Of a DNA stretch of 14,267 bases, positions 6,212-14,267 are shown in pieces. Positions within the stretch are counted from its first letter, which is position 1. Each line of letters starts with the position of its first letter. This DNA is from CADEED01 sp035286365 (lineage in GTDB: Bacteria > Pseudomonadota > Gammaproteobacteria > Steroidobacterales > Steroidobacteraceae): positions 1 through 14,267 of the forward strand of contig DATHJZ010000313.1 of assembly GCA_035286365.1 (NCBI GenBank). The letters run 5' to 3'. Below the pieces are notes generated by a model. The model was not told where the DNA came from. It worked only from the letters and a program-made list of their open reading frames with translations, and did no database searches. A program made the position numbers and the translations under genes.

Positions 6212-7495
6212 TCACATCGATTCGCGGGCAATCGCGCGATAGCCAATGTCACGGCGGCATTGCATGCCCGGCCAGGCAATGGCATCCACCAGCTTGTAGG
6301 CCTGCGCCTGCGCGGCCGAGACGCTCGCTCCCAAACCCACCGCGCACAGCACGCGGCCGCCGTTCGTGAGCGTGTCGCCGGCTCCGCGCTGCGTGCCGGC
6401 ATGAAACACCTTGCCGGGTAGTTTGGCCGCCGCGTCGAGTCCGGTGATGACGTCCCCCTTGCGTACGTTGTCCGGATAGCCTTCCGCGGCGAGCACCACA
6501 CCGAGCGCGGCGCGGTCGTCCCATTCGGCATGCAGCCCCTCGAGCCGCTTGTCGAGCGCGGCCTCGCACAGCTCCACGAGATCGCTCTTGAGCCGCATCA
6601 TGATGGGTTGGGTTTCCGGATCGCCGAAGCGGCAGTTGTACTCGAGCACGTTGGGCGTGCCGTCGGGATGCACCATGATGCCGGCATAGAGAAAACCCGT
6701 GTACGGCGTGCCGTCCTTCGCGAGCCCGCGGATGGAAGGCTCGATGACCTCGCGCATGATGCGCTCGTGCATCGCGCGGTCCACGACGGGCGCGGGCGAA
6801 TAGGCGCCCATGCCGCCGGTGTTGGGCCCGGTGTCGGAATCTTTCAGCCGCTTGTGATCCTGCGAGGTCGCGAACGCGAGAATGTGCTTCCCATCGGCCA
6901 TGACGATGAAGCTGGCTTCCTCGCCGGGCAGGAATTCCTCGATGACGACTTCATCGCCCGAGGCGCCGAACTGTCCGCCGAACATCGAGTGGGCGGCCGC
7001 GATCGCTTCTTCCGCGGTGTCGAGAATCAGCACGCCCTTGCCGGCAGCCAGGCCGCTCGCCTTGACGACGATGGGCATGCGCTGCGCGCGTACCCAGTTC
7101 GCGTCGAACGTCGCGCGTGTGAATGTGGCGTAAGCCGCGGTGGGAATGCCGTGCCGCTTGAGGAATTCCTTGGTGTAGGCCTTGGAACCCTCGAGCTGCG
7201 CCGCGGCTTTCGTCGGCCCGAAGCAGCGCAGCCCGGCGGCGTGGAACGCATCGACCACGCCTGCGACCAGCGGCCCCTCGGGCCCGATGATGGTGAGCCC
7301 GACCCTTTCAGCCTTGGCGAGAGCCACAAGGCCAGGAATGTCTTCGGCCGCCACGTTCACGTTGCGCACGCGCGATTCGGTCGCGGTGCCGCCATTGCCC
7401 GGCGCAACCAGGACCTCGGAGACCTTGGGCGACTGCGTGCACTTCCACGCGAGCGCGTGTTCGCGTCCGCCTGCGCCCACGACCAGGATCTTCAT
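6212..7495 (-). CDS. purD: Phosphoribosylamine-glycine ligase (GAR synthetase)
   Basis: This is a 427-residue full-length cytosolic PurD, which joins glycine to 5-phosphoribosylamine with ATP in the second step of de novo purine synthesis. The N-terminal domain opens MKILVVGAGGREHALAW and has APGNGGT (31-37) and IIGPEGPL (69-76). The ATP-grasp region shows GSKAYTKEFLKRHGIPT (103-119), VVKASGLAAGKGV (143-155), the DHKRLKDSDTGPNTGGMGAY stretch (213-232) and the metal/ATP site NVLEYNCRFGDPETQ (282-296). The start follows purH after only 10 bases and lacks a good ribosome binding site, so translation is probably coupled to purH. No truncation or missing motif is seen. Confidence 0.98.
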   Translation of the reverse strand: MKILVVGAGGREHALAWKCTQSPKVSEVLVAPGNGGTATESRVRNVNVAAEDIPGLVALAKAERVGLTIIGPEGPLVAGVVDAFHAAGLRCFGPTKAAAQLEGSKAYTKEFLKRHGIPTAAYATFTRATFDANWVRAQRMPIVVKASGLAAGKGVLILDTAEEAIAAAHSMFGGQFGASGDEVVIEEFLPGEEASFIVMADGKHILAFATSQDHKRLKDSDTGPNTGGMGAYSPAPVVDRAMHERIMREVIEPSIRGLAKDGTPYTGFLYAGIMVHPDGTPNVLEYNCRFGDPETQPIMMRLKSDLVELCEAALDKRLEGLHAEWDDRAALGVVLAAEGYPDNVRKGDVITGLDAAAKLPGKVFHAGTQRGAGDTLTNGGRVLCAVGLGASVSAAQAQAYKLVDAIAWPGMQCRRDIGYRAIARESM

Positions 7496-7505
7496 AGACT
7501 TGAGT

Positions 7506-9086
7506 TCAGTGCCTGAAGTGGCGCATGCCGGTGAACACCATGGTCATGCCGTGTTCGTCGGCTGCGGCGATGACTTCATCATCGCGCTTGCTGCCACCCG
7601 GTTGCACGATCGCCTTGATGCCGTACGCGGCGGCCGCGTCCAGCCCATCGCGGAACGGGAAGAACGCGTCAGAGGCCATCGAAGCGCCTTCGACGGCGAG
7701 CCCTTCGTCCTTGGCCTTGAGCGCGGCGACGTGCGTGGAGTACACGCGCGACATCTGCCCGGCGCCGACACCGATGGTCATGCCATCGCGCGCGAACACG
7801 ATCGCGTTGGATTTCACGTACTTGCACACGCGCCAGGCGAACCACAGGTCCGCGTACTGGGTTGGCGTGGGCTGCTTCTTCGTCATGACTTTGAAGGTGT
7901 CCGGATCGGCGAGCGCGGTGTCACGGCTCTGCACGAGCAATCCGCCGACCACGCTGCGGTATTCGAACTCGGAAGGATTGCTGATCGCGAGCGGACCTAC
8001 CACCAGCACGCGCACGTTGCTCTTGCCCGCGAGCACCCGCGCGGCCTCGGCCGACACGCTGGGCGCCGCAATTACCTCGACGAATTGCCGGCCGGTAATG
8101 GCAACCGCGGTGCTTTCATCGAGCTCGCGATTGAACGCGATGATGCCGCCGAAGGCGGAGGTCGGATCCGTGCGGTACGCGCGATCGTAGGCATCGGACA
8201 GCGACATCGACGTCGCCACACCGCAGGGATTGGAGTGCTTGACGATCACGCAGGCGGGTTCGTTGAACGCGCGCACACATTCCACCGCCGTATCCGTATC
8301 GGCGATGTTGTTGAACGACAGTTCCTTGCCCTGCAGCATCCTGGCGCTGGCCACGCACGATCCCTTGACGCCGGGCTCGCGGTAGAACGCTGCCTGTTGG
8401 TGCGGGTTCTCGCCGTAGCGCAGGTCCTGGATCTTCTCGTAGACCAGCGGCAGCGTCGCGGGGAAGGTTTCAGCCGAGTCTCCGACGCGGCTCAGCCCCT
8501 CTCGCGAAAGAAGATAGTTGGACACCATCGTGTCGTACGCAGCAGTGTGCGCGAATGCCTTGGCGGCGAGCCGCGCGCGCGTGTCGATGCTGGTGGCGCC
8601 GGCGTTGGCATCGAGATCGGCGGCGACCAGTTTGTAGTCGGCCGAATCGACGATCACCGTCACCGATTCATGATTCTTGGAAGCCGCGCGCACCATCGCG
8701 GGTCCGCCGATGTCGATGTTTTCGATGGCATCGGCATAGGTGCAATCGGGCTTGGCCACGGTCTGGGCGAACGGGTACAGGTTCACGACCAGCAGATCGA
8801 TGCGCGGAATGTTGTGCTTCGCCATGACCTCTTCGTCGATGCCGCGCCGGCCGAGCAAGCCGCCGTGCACCCGCGGATGCAGCGTCTTGACGCGACCGTC
8901 CATGATTTCCGGGAAGCCCGTGTAGGCCGAGACCTCGATTACCGGAATGCCGGCGTCGGTGAGCAGCCTGGCTGTTCCGCCAGTGCTCAGCAATTCAACT
9001 TTTCGTGCAACAAGGGTGCGGGCGAAATCGACCAGCCCGGTCTTGTCGGAAACCGACAGCAGGGCCCTGCGAATCGTGACGAGCAT
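7506..9086 (-). CDS. purH: Bifunctional AICAR transformylase/IMP cyclohydrolase
   Basis: This is a 526-residue complete PurH that carries out the last two steps of IMP synthesis: formyl transfer from 10-formyltetrahydrofolate to AICAR, then ring closure. The cyclohydrolase domain (about 1-195) shows SVSDKTG (11-17), STGGTA (34-39), DGRVKTLHP (63-71) and NIDIGGPAM (123-131). The transformylase domain (about 200-526) shows YGENPHQ (224-230), the catalytic KHSNPCG (283-289, Lys283 and His284) and SDAFFPFRDG (472-481). It lies 9 bases after fis and 10 bases before purD. The fis-purH-purD order is the one known from pseudomonads, in contrast to the purHD operon of E. coli, which lies away from fis. 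Confidence 0.98.
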   Translation of the reverse strand: MLVTIRRALLSVSDKTGLVDFARTLVARKVELLSTGGTARLLTDAGIPVIEVSAYTGFPEIMDGRVKTLHPRVHGGLLGRRGIDEEVMAKHNIPRIDLLVVNLYPFAQTVAKPDCTYADAIENIDIGGPAMVRAASKNHESVTVIVDSADYKLVAADLDANAGATSIDTRARLAAKAFAHTAAYDTMVSNYLLSREGLSRVGDSAETFPATLPLVYEKIQDLRYGENPHQQAAFYREPGVKGSCVASARMLQGKELSFNNIADTDTAVECVRAFNEPACVIVKHSNPCGVATSMSLSDAYDRAYRTDPTSAFGGIIAFNRELDESTAVAITGRQFVEVIAAPSVSAEAARVLAGKSNVRVLVVGPLAISNPSEFEYRSVVGGLLVQSRDTALADPDTFKVMTKKQPTPTQYADLWFAWRVCKYVKSNAIVFARDGMTIGVGAGQMSRVYSTHVAALKAKDEGLAVEGASMASDAFFPFRDGLDAAAAYGIKAIVQPGGSKRDDEVIAAADEHGMTMVFTGMRHFRH

Positions 9087-9095
9087 GGAAAAGGG

Positions 9096-9380
9096 TCAGC
9101 CTGAAAGGCCGAACTGTCGCAGTTTCTTTCTCAGAGTGCCCCGGTTGATACCGAGAATCGCGGCGGCACGGCACTGGTTGCCCGAGGAATAGTCGAGCAC
9201 GGCGCGGAACAGCGGTTCTTCGACTTCGCGCAGCACGAGGTCGTAGAGGTGTGCCGGCTTGTGGCCGTTGAGATTGGAGAAGTAGTCGGAGAGCGCGCGT
9301 TCGGCGTGATTACGGAGCGGCACTTCGAGCGCGCCATTGCGACCGGAATCTTTCCTGGTCCGAGAAGTTTTCGCCGTCAT
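9096..9380 (-). CDS. fis: DNA-binding protein Fis
   Basis: This is a 94-residue nucleoid protein, close to the usual 98. The core PLRNHAERALSDYFSNLNG (21-39) and LYDLVLREVEEPLF (45-58) forms the dimerisation helices. GNQCRAAAILGINRGTLRKK (67-86) is the C-terminal helix-turn-helix and is nearly the same as in E. coli Fis. The Arg-rich, variable N-terminus (residues 1-19) replaces the beta-hairpin arm, which contacts Hin/Gin recombinases in enterics. Fis bends DNA and activates rRNA promoters in fast growth. The gene sits 42 bases after dusB and 9 bases before purH, linking a growth-rate regulator with tRNA modification and purine supply in one probable transcript. The start-region Shine-Dalgarno is weak (GGGG about 8 bases upstream). 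Confidence 0.97.
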   Translation of the reverse strand: MTAKTSRTRKDSGRNGALEVPLRNHAERALSDYFSNLNGHKPAHLYDLVLREVEEPLFRAVLDYSSGNQCRAAAILGINRGTLRKKLRQFGLSG

Positions 9381-9422
9381 TACCGATGCCCCGTCGTCTG
9401 TGCTCGAGCCTGAACACTTTTC

Positions 9423-10436
9423 TTAAACACTCGCTGCAATACCTCCCCAGGTTGCAACGGTGGCCTCGACGTCAACCAGCCCGTCGAGACTTCTCTCAGC
9501 CAACGCAAACTGCGACGCCGACGTTGAAGCTGCCATCAACTCCCGACGAACATCGGGCGCATCCTGCAACTTCTCAAAATACCAACCGAGGTGTTTGCGT
9601 GCGACTCGAAGTCCAGTCTCTTCGCCGTAAAAATCGTAGAGGGATTCGAGATGCGCGAGGATGGTATCACGCACTTTCGCGAGGGGAAGTGCGGGCGCAA
9701 ATTTTCCGTGCGACAAAAAATAATTGACATCGCGGAAAATCCACGGCGAGCCATGCGCTGCGCGACCGAGCATTACTCCTGTTGCGCCGGTGAAATCAAG
9801 CACCGCGCGCGCTTTTTGCGGCGAATCAATATCACCATTTGCGAATAATGGAATTTTCACACGCGATCTGATTTCGCGAATGGTGTCGTACTCAGCTGCG
9901 CCGTCATAAAAATCTTCGCGCGTGCGCCCGTGAATCGCGAGCGCTGCGATGCCACACGATTCAGCGAGTTGCGCGATGCGCACACCGTTGCGCGTATCGC
10001 GACTCCATCCGGTGCGCGTCTTCAGGGTCACCGGTACGCTGGATGCGGCGACCACCGCGGAAAGAATTTTCGCGACCAGCGCTTCATCGGTGAGAAGCGC
10101 GGAGCCGCACAGCCGGTTGCAGACTTTTTTCGCCGGGCAACCCATATTGATGTCGATGATCTGTGCGCCGAGATCGATATTGCGGCGCGCGGCTTCCGCG
10201 AGAGGCTCGGGATCGGCGCCCGCCAGTTGCACCACCCGCGGTTCGGGCTCACCCGAGTGGTCCATGCGCAGTTGGGTTTTCTTCGTGGTCCAAAGGCGCA
10301 CGTCACTGGTGATCATTTCCGACGCGGCGAGACCCGCTCCAAACTGCCGCGCGATTTGTCGGAATGGACGATCAGTTACGCCCGCCATCGGCGCGAGCAC
10401 GACATTGGAGTCCAGTACGTAAGGACCGATACGCAT
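9423..10436 (-). CDS. dusB: tRNA-dihydrouridine synthase B
   Basis: This is a 337-residue flavoenzyme that reduces uridine to dihydrouridine in tRNA using NADPH and FMN. It begins MRIGPYVLDSNVVLAPMAGVTD, the FMN-binding start of the Dus TIM barrel. Other motifs are NMGCPAKKV (97-105, with the catalytic-type Cys100), LKTRTGW (138-144), IHGRTRED (168-175), FANGDI and GVMLGRAAHGSPWIF. Gly-Ser-Ala-Leu-Leu after the cysteine fits the DusB branch, and so does the dusB-fis gene pair, which is conserved across Gammaproteobacteria. An in-frame ATG at 10649 would add 71 residues overlapping the upstream gene in another frame, so the start at 10436 is preferred. The 3' half is compositionally odd: by hand count bases 9601-9900 have 159 G+C of 300 (53 %), against about 68 % in a comparable line of purD. 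Confidence 0.96.
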   Translation of the reverse strand: MRIGPYVLDSNVVLAPMAGVTDRPFRQIARQFGAGLAASEMITSDVRLWTTKKTQLRMDHSGEPEPRVVQLAGADPEPLAEAARRNIDLGAQIIDINMGCPAKKVCNRLCGSALLTDEALVAKILSAVVAASSVPVTLKTRTGWSRDTRNGVRIAQLAESCGIAALAIHGRTREDFYDGAAEYDTIREIRSRVKIPLFANGDIDSPQKARAVLDFTGATGVMLGRAAHGSPWIFRDVNYFLSHGKFAPALPLAKVRDTILAHLESLYDFYGEETGLRVARKHLGWYFEKLQDAPDVRRELMAASTSASQFALAERSLDGLVDVEATVATWGGIAASV

Positions 10437-10449
10437 CGCGCTTTGTACT

Positions 10450-11793
10450 TCAGCCCGCGGCGCGGCGCCGGGCTTCGTTCGCACAACCGATGTCGCCACC
10501 CTCGCCACGCAGGCAGGCGTCGATCTCGAAGCCAATCGCGGCCTTGCCTGGATCGATGACGTGCAGTTCGGCGTCGATTCGCTGATCCGGTTCGAGCAGG
10601 CGCTGATCCGCAGCCCGCTGCGGCAGATACTCGCGCGGTTCGAGGTCACGCGTGGCGACCGCGTTGCCGTAGCGATCCTGCAGCGTCAGGCGCAGCAGCG
10701 GCAGCGGCTGCACACGTGCGCTCTCGTTGTGCAAAGAGAGGCGCACGCGCAGGCGGGTGCCGTCTGAACCTTCCGCTTCCGCGCCGAGCTGTTTGACGGA
10801 ATATGCCGCAAGGTCCCAGCGCGGCACGAGGACTACGCCAAACCAGCCGTACACCCTGGAGGCGATCGGCCCGAGCGACGGGTTCAGCGCCAGGCTCTGC
10901 CGGTTGTGGTGCAGCAACTGGATCACGAGCAGCAATGCCAGTACCGCAACGCCGCTCACGTACTGCCACATCGCCCGGCGCTTGGGCTGCGGTGCGAACA
11001 GCGGCTCGAGTACGGTATCGCCGCTCGATGCCGAGACGCCCTTGATGTCGCGCGCCGCCCAGAGCTCCGCGGGCTCTTCGTCGTCACTGGCTGCGGGCTG
11101 CAAGGCTTCGCGCTCGCCCGTGCGGGTGCGCGTCGCGAACGCTTCCGCCTCCGCGAACATTTCTTCGACCCAGGGCGGATCGGCGGTACTGCTCTGTTCC
11201 ATCGTGTCGTCCGTGGTCGCCGTTTCTGCCGCAACAGTTGCGAATTCGTCCTCCGGCGTATCGTCGAGCAGCGACCAGTCGTCGGTTGCGATGGTGTCGG
11301 TGAACGAAGGTTCGACGGGCTCGAACCCGGACTCTGGTTCTTGTTCCGGCGCGGAGTCTTCCTGCGGTTCCTCGGCGAGCACTACGGCCTCGTAACTGCC
11401 CGATGCGATGTCGGTCTCGTTGGCGGGTGGCTCGATGAAGATCTCGGAAACGTCGGTCGCGACCGGATCGAATTCCATCGAGCCTTCGTCGCCGCTCGCC
11501 GCATCGCTGTCGAAACTCAGGTCGATCTCGACTGCCGGAGCAGGCGGCTCGATTTCCGGCTCCATGGCGACGCCCGCGCCGAACGCGGGCTCGACCGTGG
11601 AATTCGGCGTGGTTTCGAGCAGTCGGCGCTGTGCGGTGTCAGAGGTGCTGCCGTTCGGTTCGCCTTCGCGCAGCGCGATCAACGCGTTGAATACATTCGC
11701 GCAGCGGCCGCAACGTACGTAGCCCTGTCCGGCGCGCAGATCCACGGTCGTGACGACCAGGGTCAGCGTGCATTTGGGGCAGATGGTGAACAA
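10450..11793 (-). CDS. MJ0042-type zinc-ribbon and DUF3426 membrane protein
   Basis: This is a 447-residue protein with four parts. A zinc ribbon at residues 1-40 has Cys5, Cys8, Cys28 and Cys31 (CPKC ... VRCGRCANVF), the MJ0042/zinc-ribbon_5 pattern. Next is a long acidic, low-complexity linker of about 220 residues (45-265) rich in Asp, Glu, Pro, Ala and Thr. A single membrane span follows (about 277-295, GVAVLALLLVIQLL). The last part is a C-terminal DUF3426 domain (about 300-430, with RLSLHNESARVQPLPLLRLT), expected outside the cytoplasm if the ribbon is inside. No function is known, but the gene is regularly found between prmA and dusB in Gammaproteobacteria. The start must be TTG (11793-11791): the next residues FTICPKC match the usual beginning of the family, and GGGAG lies about eight bases upstream. 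It starts 57 bases after prmA ends and ends 13 bases before dusB. Confidence 0.85.
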   Translation of the reverse strand: MFTICPKCTLTLVVTTVDLRAGQGYVRCGRCANVFNALIALREGEPNGSTSDTAQRRLLETTPNSTVEPAFGAGVAMEPEIEPPAPAVEIDLSFDSDAASGDEGSMEFDPVATDVSEIFIEPPANETDIASGSYEAVVLAEEPQEDSAPEQEPESGFEPVEPSFTDTIATDDWSLLDDTPEDEFATVAAETATTDDTMEQSSTADPPWVEEMFAEAEAFATRTRTGEREALQPAASDDEEPAELWAARDIKGVSASSGDTVLEPLFAPQPKRRAMWQYVSGVAVLALLLVIQLLHHNRQSLALNPSLGPIASRVYGWFGVVLVPRWDLAAYSVKQLGAEAEGSDGTRLRVRLSLHNESARVQPLPLLRLTLQDRYGNAVATRDLEPREYLPQRAADQRLLEPDQRIDAELHVIDPGKAAIGFEIDACLRGEGGDIGCANEARRRAAG

Positions 11794-11850
11794 CTCAGCG
11801 TCTCCCTGCGAACACTGACACGTGCCTGCGCGTGCTGATCTGGGTCCGAT

Positions 11851-12729
11851 TCATCGCACGCGGGTCCCGGCGAGCGCCGTCCAGTCATCGCGGGACGCAA
11901 AAGGCTCGATATCAAACCACGGGGCATGCGCACGTGTCACCTCGTCAGCCTGGCTGCCGAGCAGTCCGGCCAGCACGATTTTTCCGCCCGGCCGTGTCAG
12001 TGCGGCAAAGCGCGGCGCCAATTCGCACAACGGGCCGCACAGGATGTTAGCCAGCAGGATGTCCGCGCCGGTCGGCAGCCTGGCGTCTGCATCGACGACG
12101 TGAACCTGCGCTTCGACACCGTTTGCCGTCGCGTTGTCGTGAGTCGCCGTCAGTGCTTGTGGATCGATGTCGAAGGCGTGTGCCGCGCGCGCGCCGAGCT
12201 TCACGGCTGCGACGGCCAGCACACCTGAACCGCAGCCGTAGTCGATCGCCAGCTGCCCGGCCTGCGCATTCTCGTCGAGCCACCCCAGGCACATTGCAGT
12301 CGTGGCGTGCGTGCCGGTGCCGAACGCGAGGCCCGGGTCGAGCCGCACGATCACCGCGCCTTCGGTGTGCACATGCGCGTGATGCGGAGCGACCCACAGC
12401 CGCCGCCCGAAACACATCGGGTGGAAATCGCGCAGCCACTCGCGCTCCCAGACGCGATCCGCGAGAGTCTCAACGCCGATGCGCGCAGCTTCGACGCGCA
12501 GCACATGCGAGAGCCCGGCGACGATTTCCTGCGGCGAGCAATCGAACGAGAACAATGCCTGCAGGCGCGAGTGCGGCCAGAGGCGGAACTCACCGGGCGC
12601 GGGCTCGAGAATCGGGTCGTCGCGCTGGTCGGTGTACGAGACCGCGAGCGCGCCAAATTCGAAGCAGGCTTCTTCGACGCGCTCGGCATCGAGCCCGTCA
12701 AGATTCAGCGTAAGGGCTAACTGCGGCAC
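11851..12729 (-). CDS. prmA: Ribosomal protein L11 methyltransferase
   Basis: This is a 292-residue SAM-dependent methyltransferase that trimethylates ribosomal protein L11; the length matches E. coli PrmA (293). Residues about 1-60 form the L11-recognition domain. DPGLAFGTGTHATT (131-144) is the conserved PrmA loop, IDYGCGSGVLAVAAVKLGA (162-180) is SAM motif I, AFDIDPQA (185-192) ends the second strand, and ANILCGPL (227-234) replaces the common ANIL(A/S)GPL motif, giving Cys at the variable position. The gene lies 19 bases after accC. The accC-prmA neighbourhood is widespread in Proteobacteria. Confidence 0.97.
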   Translation of the reverse strand: MPQLALTLNLDGLDAERVEEACFEFGALAVSYTDQRDDPILEPAPGEFRLWPHSRLQALFSFDCSPQEIVAGLSHVLRVEAARIGVETLADRVWEREWLRDFHPMCFGRRLWVAPHHAHVHTEGAVIVRLDPGLAFGTGTHATTAMCLGWLDENAQAGQLAIDYGCGSGVLAVAAVKLGARAAHAFDIDPQALTATHDNATANGVEAQVHVVDADARLPTGADILLANILCGPLCELAPRFAALTRPGGKIVLAGLLGSQADEVTRAHAPWFDIEPFASRDDWTALAGTRVR

Positions 12730-12748
12730 TGGCGCAAGGTCCCGAGGA

Positions 12749-14092
12749 TTACTTCAGGCCGAGGCGGCGCTCGAGGTAATGGATGTCCTGTCCGCCGGTG
12801 CGGAAGGCCTGGTGGGTGAAGATTTCCTGGTGCAGCGCCGTGTTGGTCTTGATGCCTTCGATCACCATCTCCGCGAGCGCGTTACGCATGCGGGCGATGG
12901 CGGTTTCGCGCGTATCGCCATAGGCGATGACCTTGGCGATCAGCGAGTCGTAGTGCGGCGGCACGTTGTAGCCGGAGTAGATGTGGCTATCTACCCGGAT
13001 GCCCGGGCCGCCGGGCGCGTGCCACAGCTTGATCGGACCCGGCGACGGCATGAAGGTCTTGGCGTCTTCGGCGTTGATGCGGCATTCGATCGCATGGCCG
13101 GTGAGCTGGATGTCTTTCTGCGCGTACTTGAGCTTCTCGCCCGAGGCGATCATCAATTGCGCCTTCACCAGGTCGATGCCCGTAATCAGTTCGGTCACCG
13201 GGTGTTCGACCTGGATGCGCGTGTTCATCTCGATGAAGTAGAACTCGTCGTCCTGGTAGAGGAATTCGAGTGTGCCGGCGCTGCGATAGCCGACCGCCTT
13301 GCAGGCCTCGACCACGCGCTGGCCCATCTTCTCGCGCTGCGCGGGCGTGATGCCCGGTGCGGGGGCTTCTTCGATCACTTTCTGATGGCGGCGCTGCATC
13401 GAGCAATCGCGCTCGCCGAGATGGATCACATTGCCGTAGTTGTCTGCGAGCACCTGGAATTCGATGTGCCGCGGCCGCTCCAGGAATTTCTCCATGTAGA
13501 CCTGGTCGTTGTTGAAGGCGGCATGCGCCTCCGACTTCGTGACCGCGATGGCATTCAGCAACGAGGCTTCGGTGTGCACGACGCGCATGCCGCGGCCGCC
13601 GCCGCCACCCGAGGCCTTGATGATCACCGGATAGCCGATGTCGCGCGCGATGCGATGGTTCTCTTCCGGCACGTCACCGAGCGGGCCGCCGGAGCCCGGC
13701 ACACAGGGCACGCCGGCTTTCTTCATGACATTGATGGCCGAAACCTTGTCGCCCATCATGCGGATCACGTCGGCGCGCGGGCCGATGAACGTGAAGCCGC
13801 TCTTCTCGACGCGCTCGGCGAAGTCCGCGTTCTCGGAGAGAAAGCCGTACCCCGGATGGATACCGACCGCGTCGGTCACCTCGGCCGCGCTGATGATCGC
13901 AGGCATGTTGAGGTAGCTCTTCTGCGACGCCGGCGGCCCGATGCACACGGACTCGTCGGCCAACAACACGTGCTTGAGGTTGTAGTCGGCAGTGGAATGC
14001 ACGGCCACGGTCTTGATGCCGAGCTCGCGGCAGGCGCGCAGGATGCGGAGTGCAATCTCGCCGCGGTTGGCGATTACGATTTTGTCGAGCAT
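12749..14092 (-). CDS. accC: Acetyl-CoA carboxylase, biotin carboxylase subunit
   Basis: This is a 447-residue ATP-grasp enzyme that carboxylates the biotin of AccB with bicarbonate and ATP, the first half-reaction of fatty acid synthesis. Numbering is the same as in the E. coli enzyme over the active site: Lys116 (MGDKV), Lys159 (IIKASGGGGGRGM), His236 (RRHQK), Glu276 (GTLEF), Glu288 and Arg292 (EMNTRIQVEHP) and Arg338 (ECRINAED) are all in place. It starts MLDKIVIANRGEIALRI and ends LERRLGLK, so it is complete. It begins 10 bases after the accB stop and is followed by prmA after 19 bases. Confidence 0.99.
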   Translation of the reverse strand: MLDKIVIANRGEIALRILRACRELGIKTVAVHSTADYNLKHVLLADESVCIGPPASQKSYLNMPAIISAAEVTDAVGIHPGYGFLSENADFAERVEKSGFTFIGPRADVIRMMGDKVSAINVMKKAGVPCVPGSGGPLGDVPEENHRIARDIGYPVIIKASGGGGGRGMRVVHTEASLLNAIAVTKSEAHAAFNNDQVYMEKFLERPRHIEFQVLADNYGNVIHLGERDCSMQRRHQKVIEEAPAPGITPAQREKMGQRVVEACKAVGYRSAGTLEFLYQDDEFYFIEMNTRIQVEHPVTELITGIDLVKAQLMIASGEKLKYAQKDIQLTGHAIECRINAEDAKTFMPSPGPIKLWHAPGGPGIRVDSHIYSGYNVPPHYDSLIAKVIAYGDTRETAIARMRNALAEMVIEGIKTNTALHQEIFTHQAFRTGGQDIHYLERRLGLK

Positions 14093-14102
14093 GTCGAGCG
14101 GA

Positions 14103-14267
14103 CTACTCGATTACGAACAAGGGCTGGCCGAACTCGACCGGATCGCCATTCGTGGCCATGATCGCGGTGACCTTGCCGGTCTTGTCGCTTTCGATCTGGT
14201 TCATCATCTTCATCGCTTCGATGATGCAGAGCACCTGGCCTTCCTTCACCTCGGTGCCGATCTCGAC
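14103..14267 (-). CDS. accB: Biotin carboxyl carrier protein of acetyl-CoA carboxylase, C-terminal fragment
   Basis: The last 54 codons of accB are present; the 5' part runs off the right edge. The visible part begins VEIGTEVKEGQVLCIIEAMK and contains the biotinylation motif EAMKM, in which the second-to-last Lys is the biotin attachment site, followed by MNQIESDKTGKVTAIMATNG and the end FGQPLFVIE. This is the conserved biotinyl hammerhead domain. The protein carries biotin between AccC and the carboxyltransferase AccAD. The stop TAG (14105-14103) is 10 bases before accC, giving the standard accBC pair. Confidence 0.98.
   Translation of the reverse strand, partial: VEIGTEVKEGQVLCIIEAMKMMNQIESDKTGKVTAIMATNGDPVEFGQPLFVIE

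Noticed and set aside
4778..6421. A 547-codon open frame on the plus strand
   Set aside because: It is antisense to the CYTH-CHAD gene, whose domain motifs are clear; the plus-strand translation has no recognisable motif.
7182..9104. A 640-codon open frame on the plus strand
   Set aside because: It lies antisense to purH and part of purD, which are full-length with all motifs. Its product is rich in Arg, Gly and His without domain character, as expected for the opposite strand of GC-rich genes.
9724..9729. TTGACA on the plus strand inside dusB, looking like a -35 box
   Set aside because: No TATAAT-like sequence lies at a suitable distance, and it points against the direction of all genes there.
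10437..10649. Extended N-terminus of dusB
   Set aside because: The added 71 residues overlap the DUF3426 gene in another frame and do not resemble Dus proteins; MRIGPYVL is the normal start.
12479..14161. A 560-codon open frame on the plus strand
   Set aside because: It is antisense to accC and the start of prmA, both certain; only GC-rich third-position bias keeps it open.

Overview
The window looks like chromosomal DNA of a GC-rich (mostly 60-70 % G+C) Gammaproteobacterium. Two things support this. Fis and a YheU (UPF0270) protein are both present. The gene order accB-accC-prmA-(DUF3426 zinc-ribbon protein)-dusB-fis-purH-purD is the one known from pseudomonads and their relatives. A more precise placement (for example Nevskiales/Steroidobacter/Xanthomonadales-like) would be a guess. 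No tRNA, rRNA, CRISPR array, insertion sequence or prophage gene is visible.

Left part, plus strand (1-4077). The window opens in the last codons of subunit I of a cyanide-insensitive bd-type quinol oxidase (cioA). It is followed, with an 8-base overlap, by subunit II (cioB), and then by a 42-residue single-span DUF2474 protein whose TTG start overlaps the cioB stop. A 9-bp perfect inverted repeat covers the DUF2474 stop codon. Next come a tandemly duplicated DoxX-like membrane protein and a yheU-type gene that overlap by one base. After these are an intact class A beta-lactamase with a Tat-like signal, a roughly 215-bp stretch with one doubtful small ORF, and a secreted NTF2/DUF4440-like protein.

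Right part, minus strand (4053-14267). Ten genes lie on one strand, with gaps of 57 bp or less or a one-base overlap. In transcription order they are accB (partial), accC, prmA, DUF3426 zinc-ribbon protein, dusB, fis, purH, purD, a CYTH-CHAD protein and a SixA-type phosphatase. They cover the start of fatty acid synthesis (biotin carboxylation), ribosomal protein L11 methylation, tRNA dihydrouridine formation, a nucleoid/rRNA regulator, the purD and purH steps of purine synthesis, and a probable phosphate/polyphosphate-related pair at the tail. The run meets the plus-strand genes head-on at 4053-4077, where the coding ends overlap and no terminator is visible.

Most of the window is conserved housekeeping DNA, and I do not see a clearly new multi-gene system. 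The points most worth a second look are the CYTH-CHAD/SixA pair at the end of the purine genes (with Lys to Gln in the CYTH signature), the duplicated DoxX-like protein beside a quinol oxidase, the 9-bp palindrome, the clustered TTG-TTA-GG codon runs, and a local G+C dip inside dusB.
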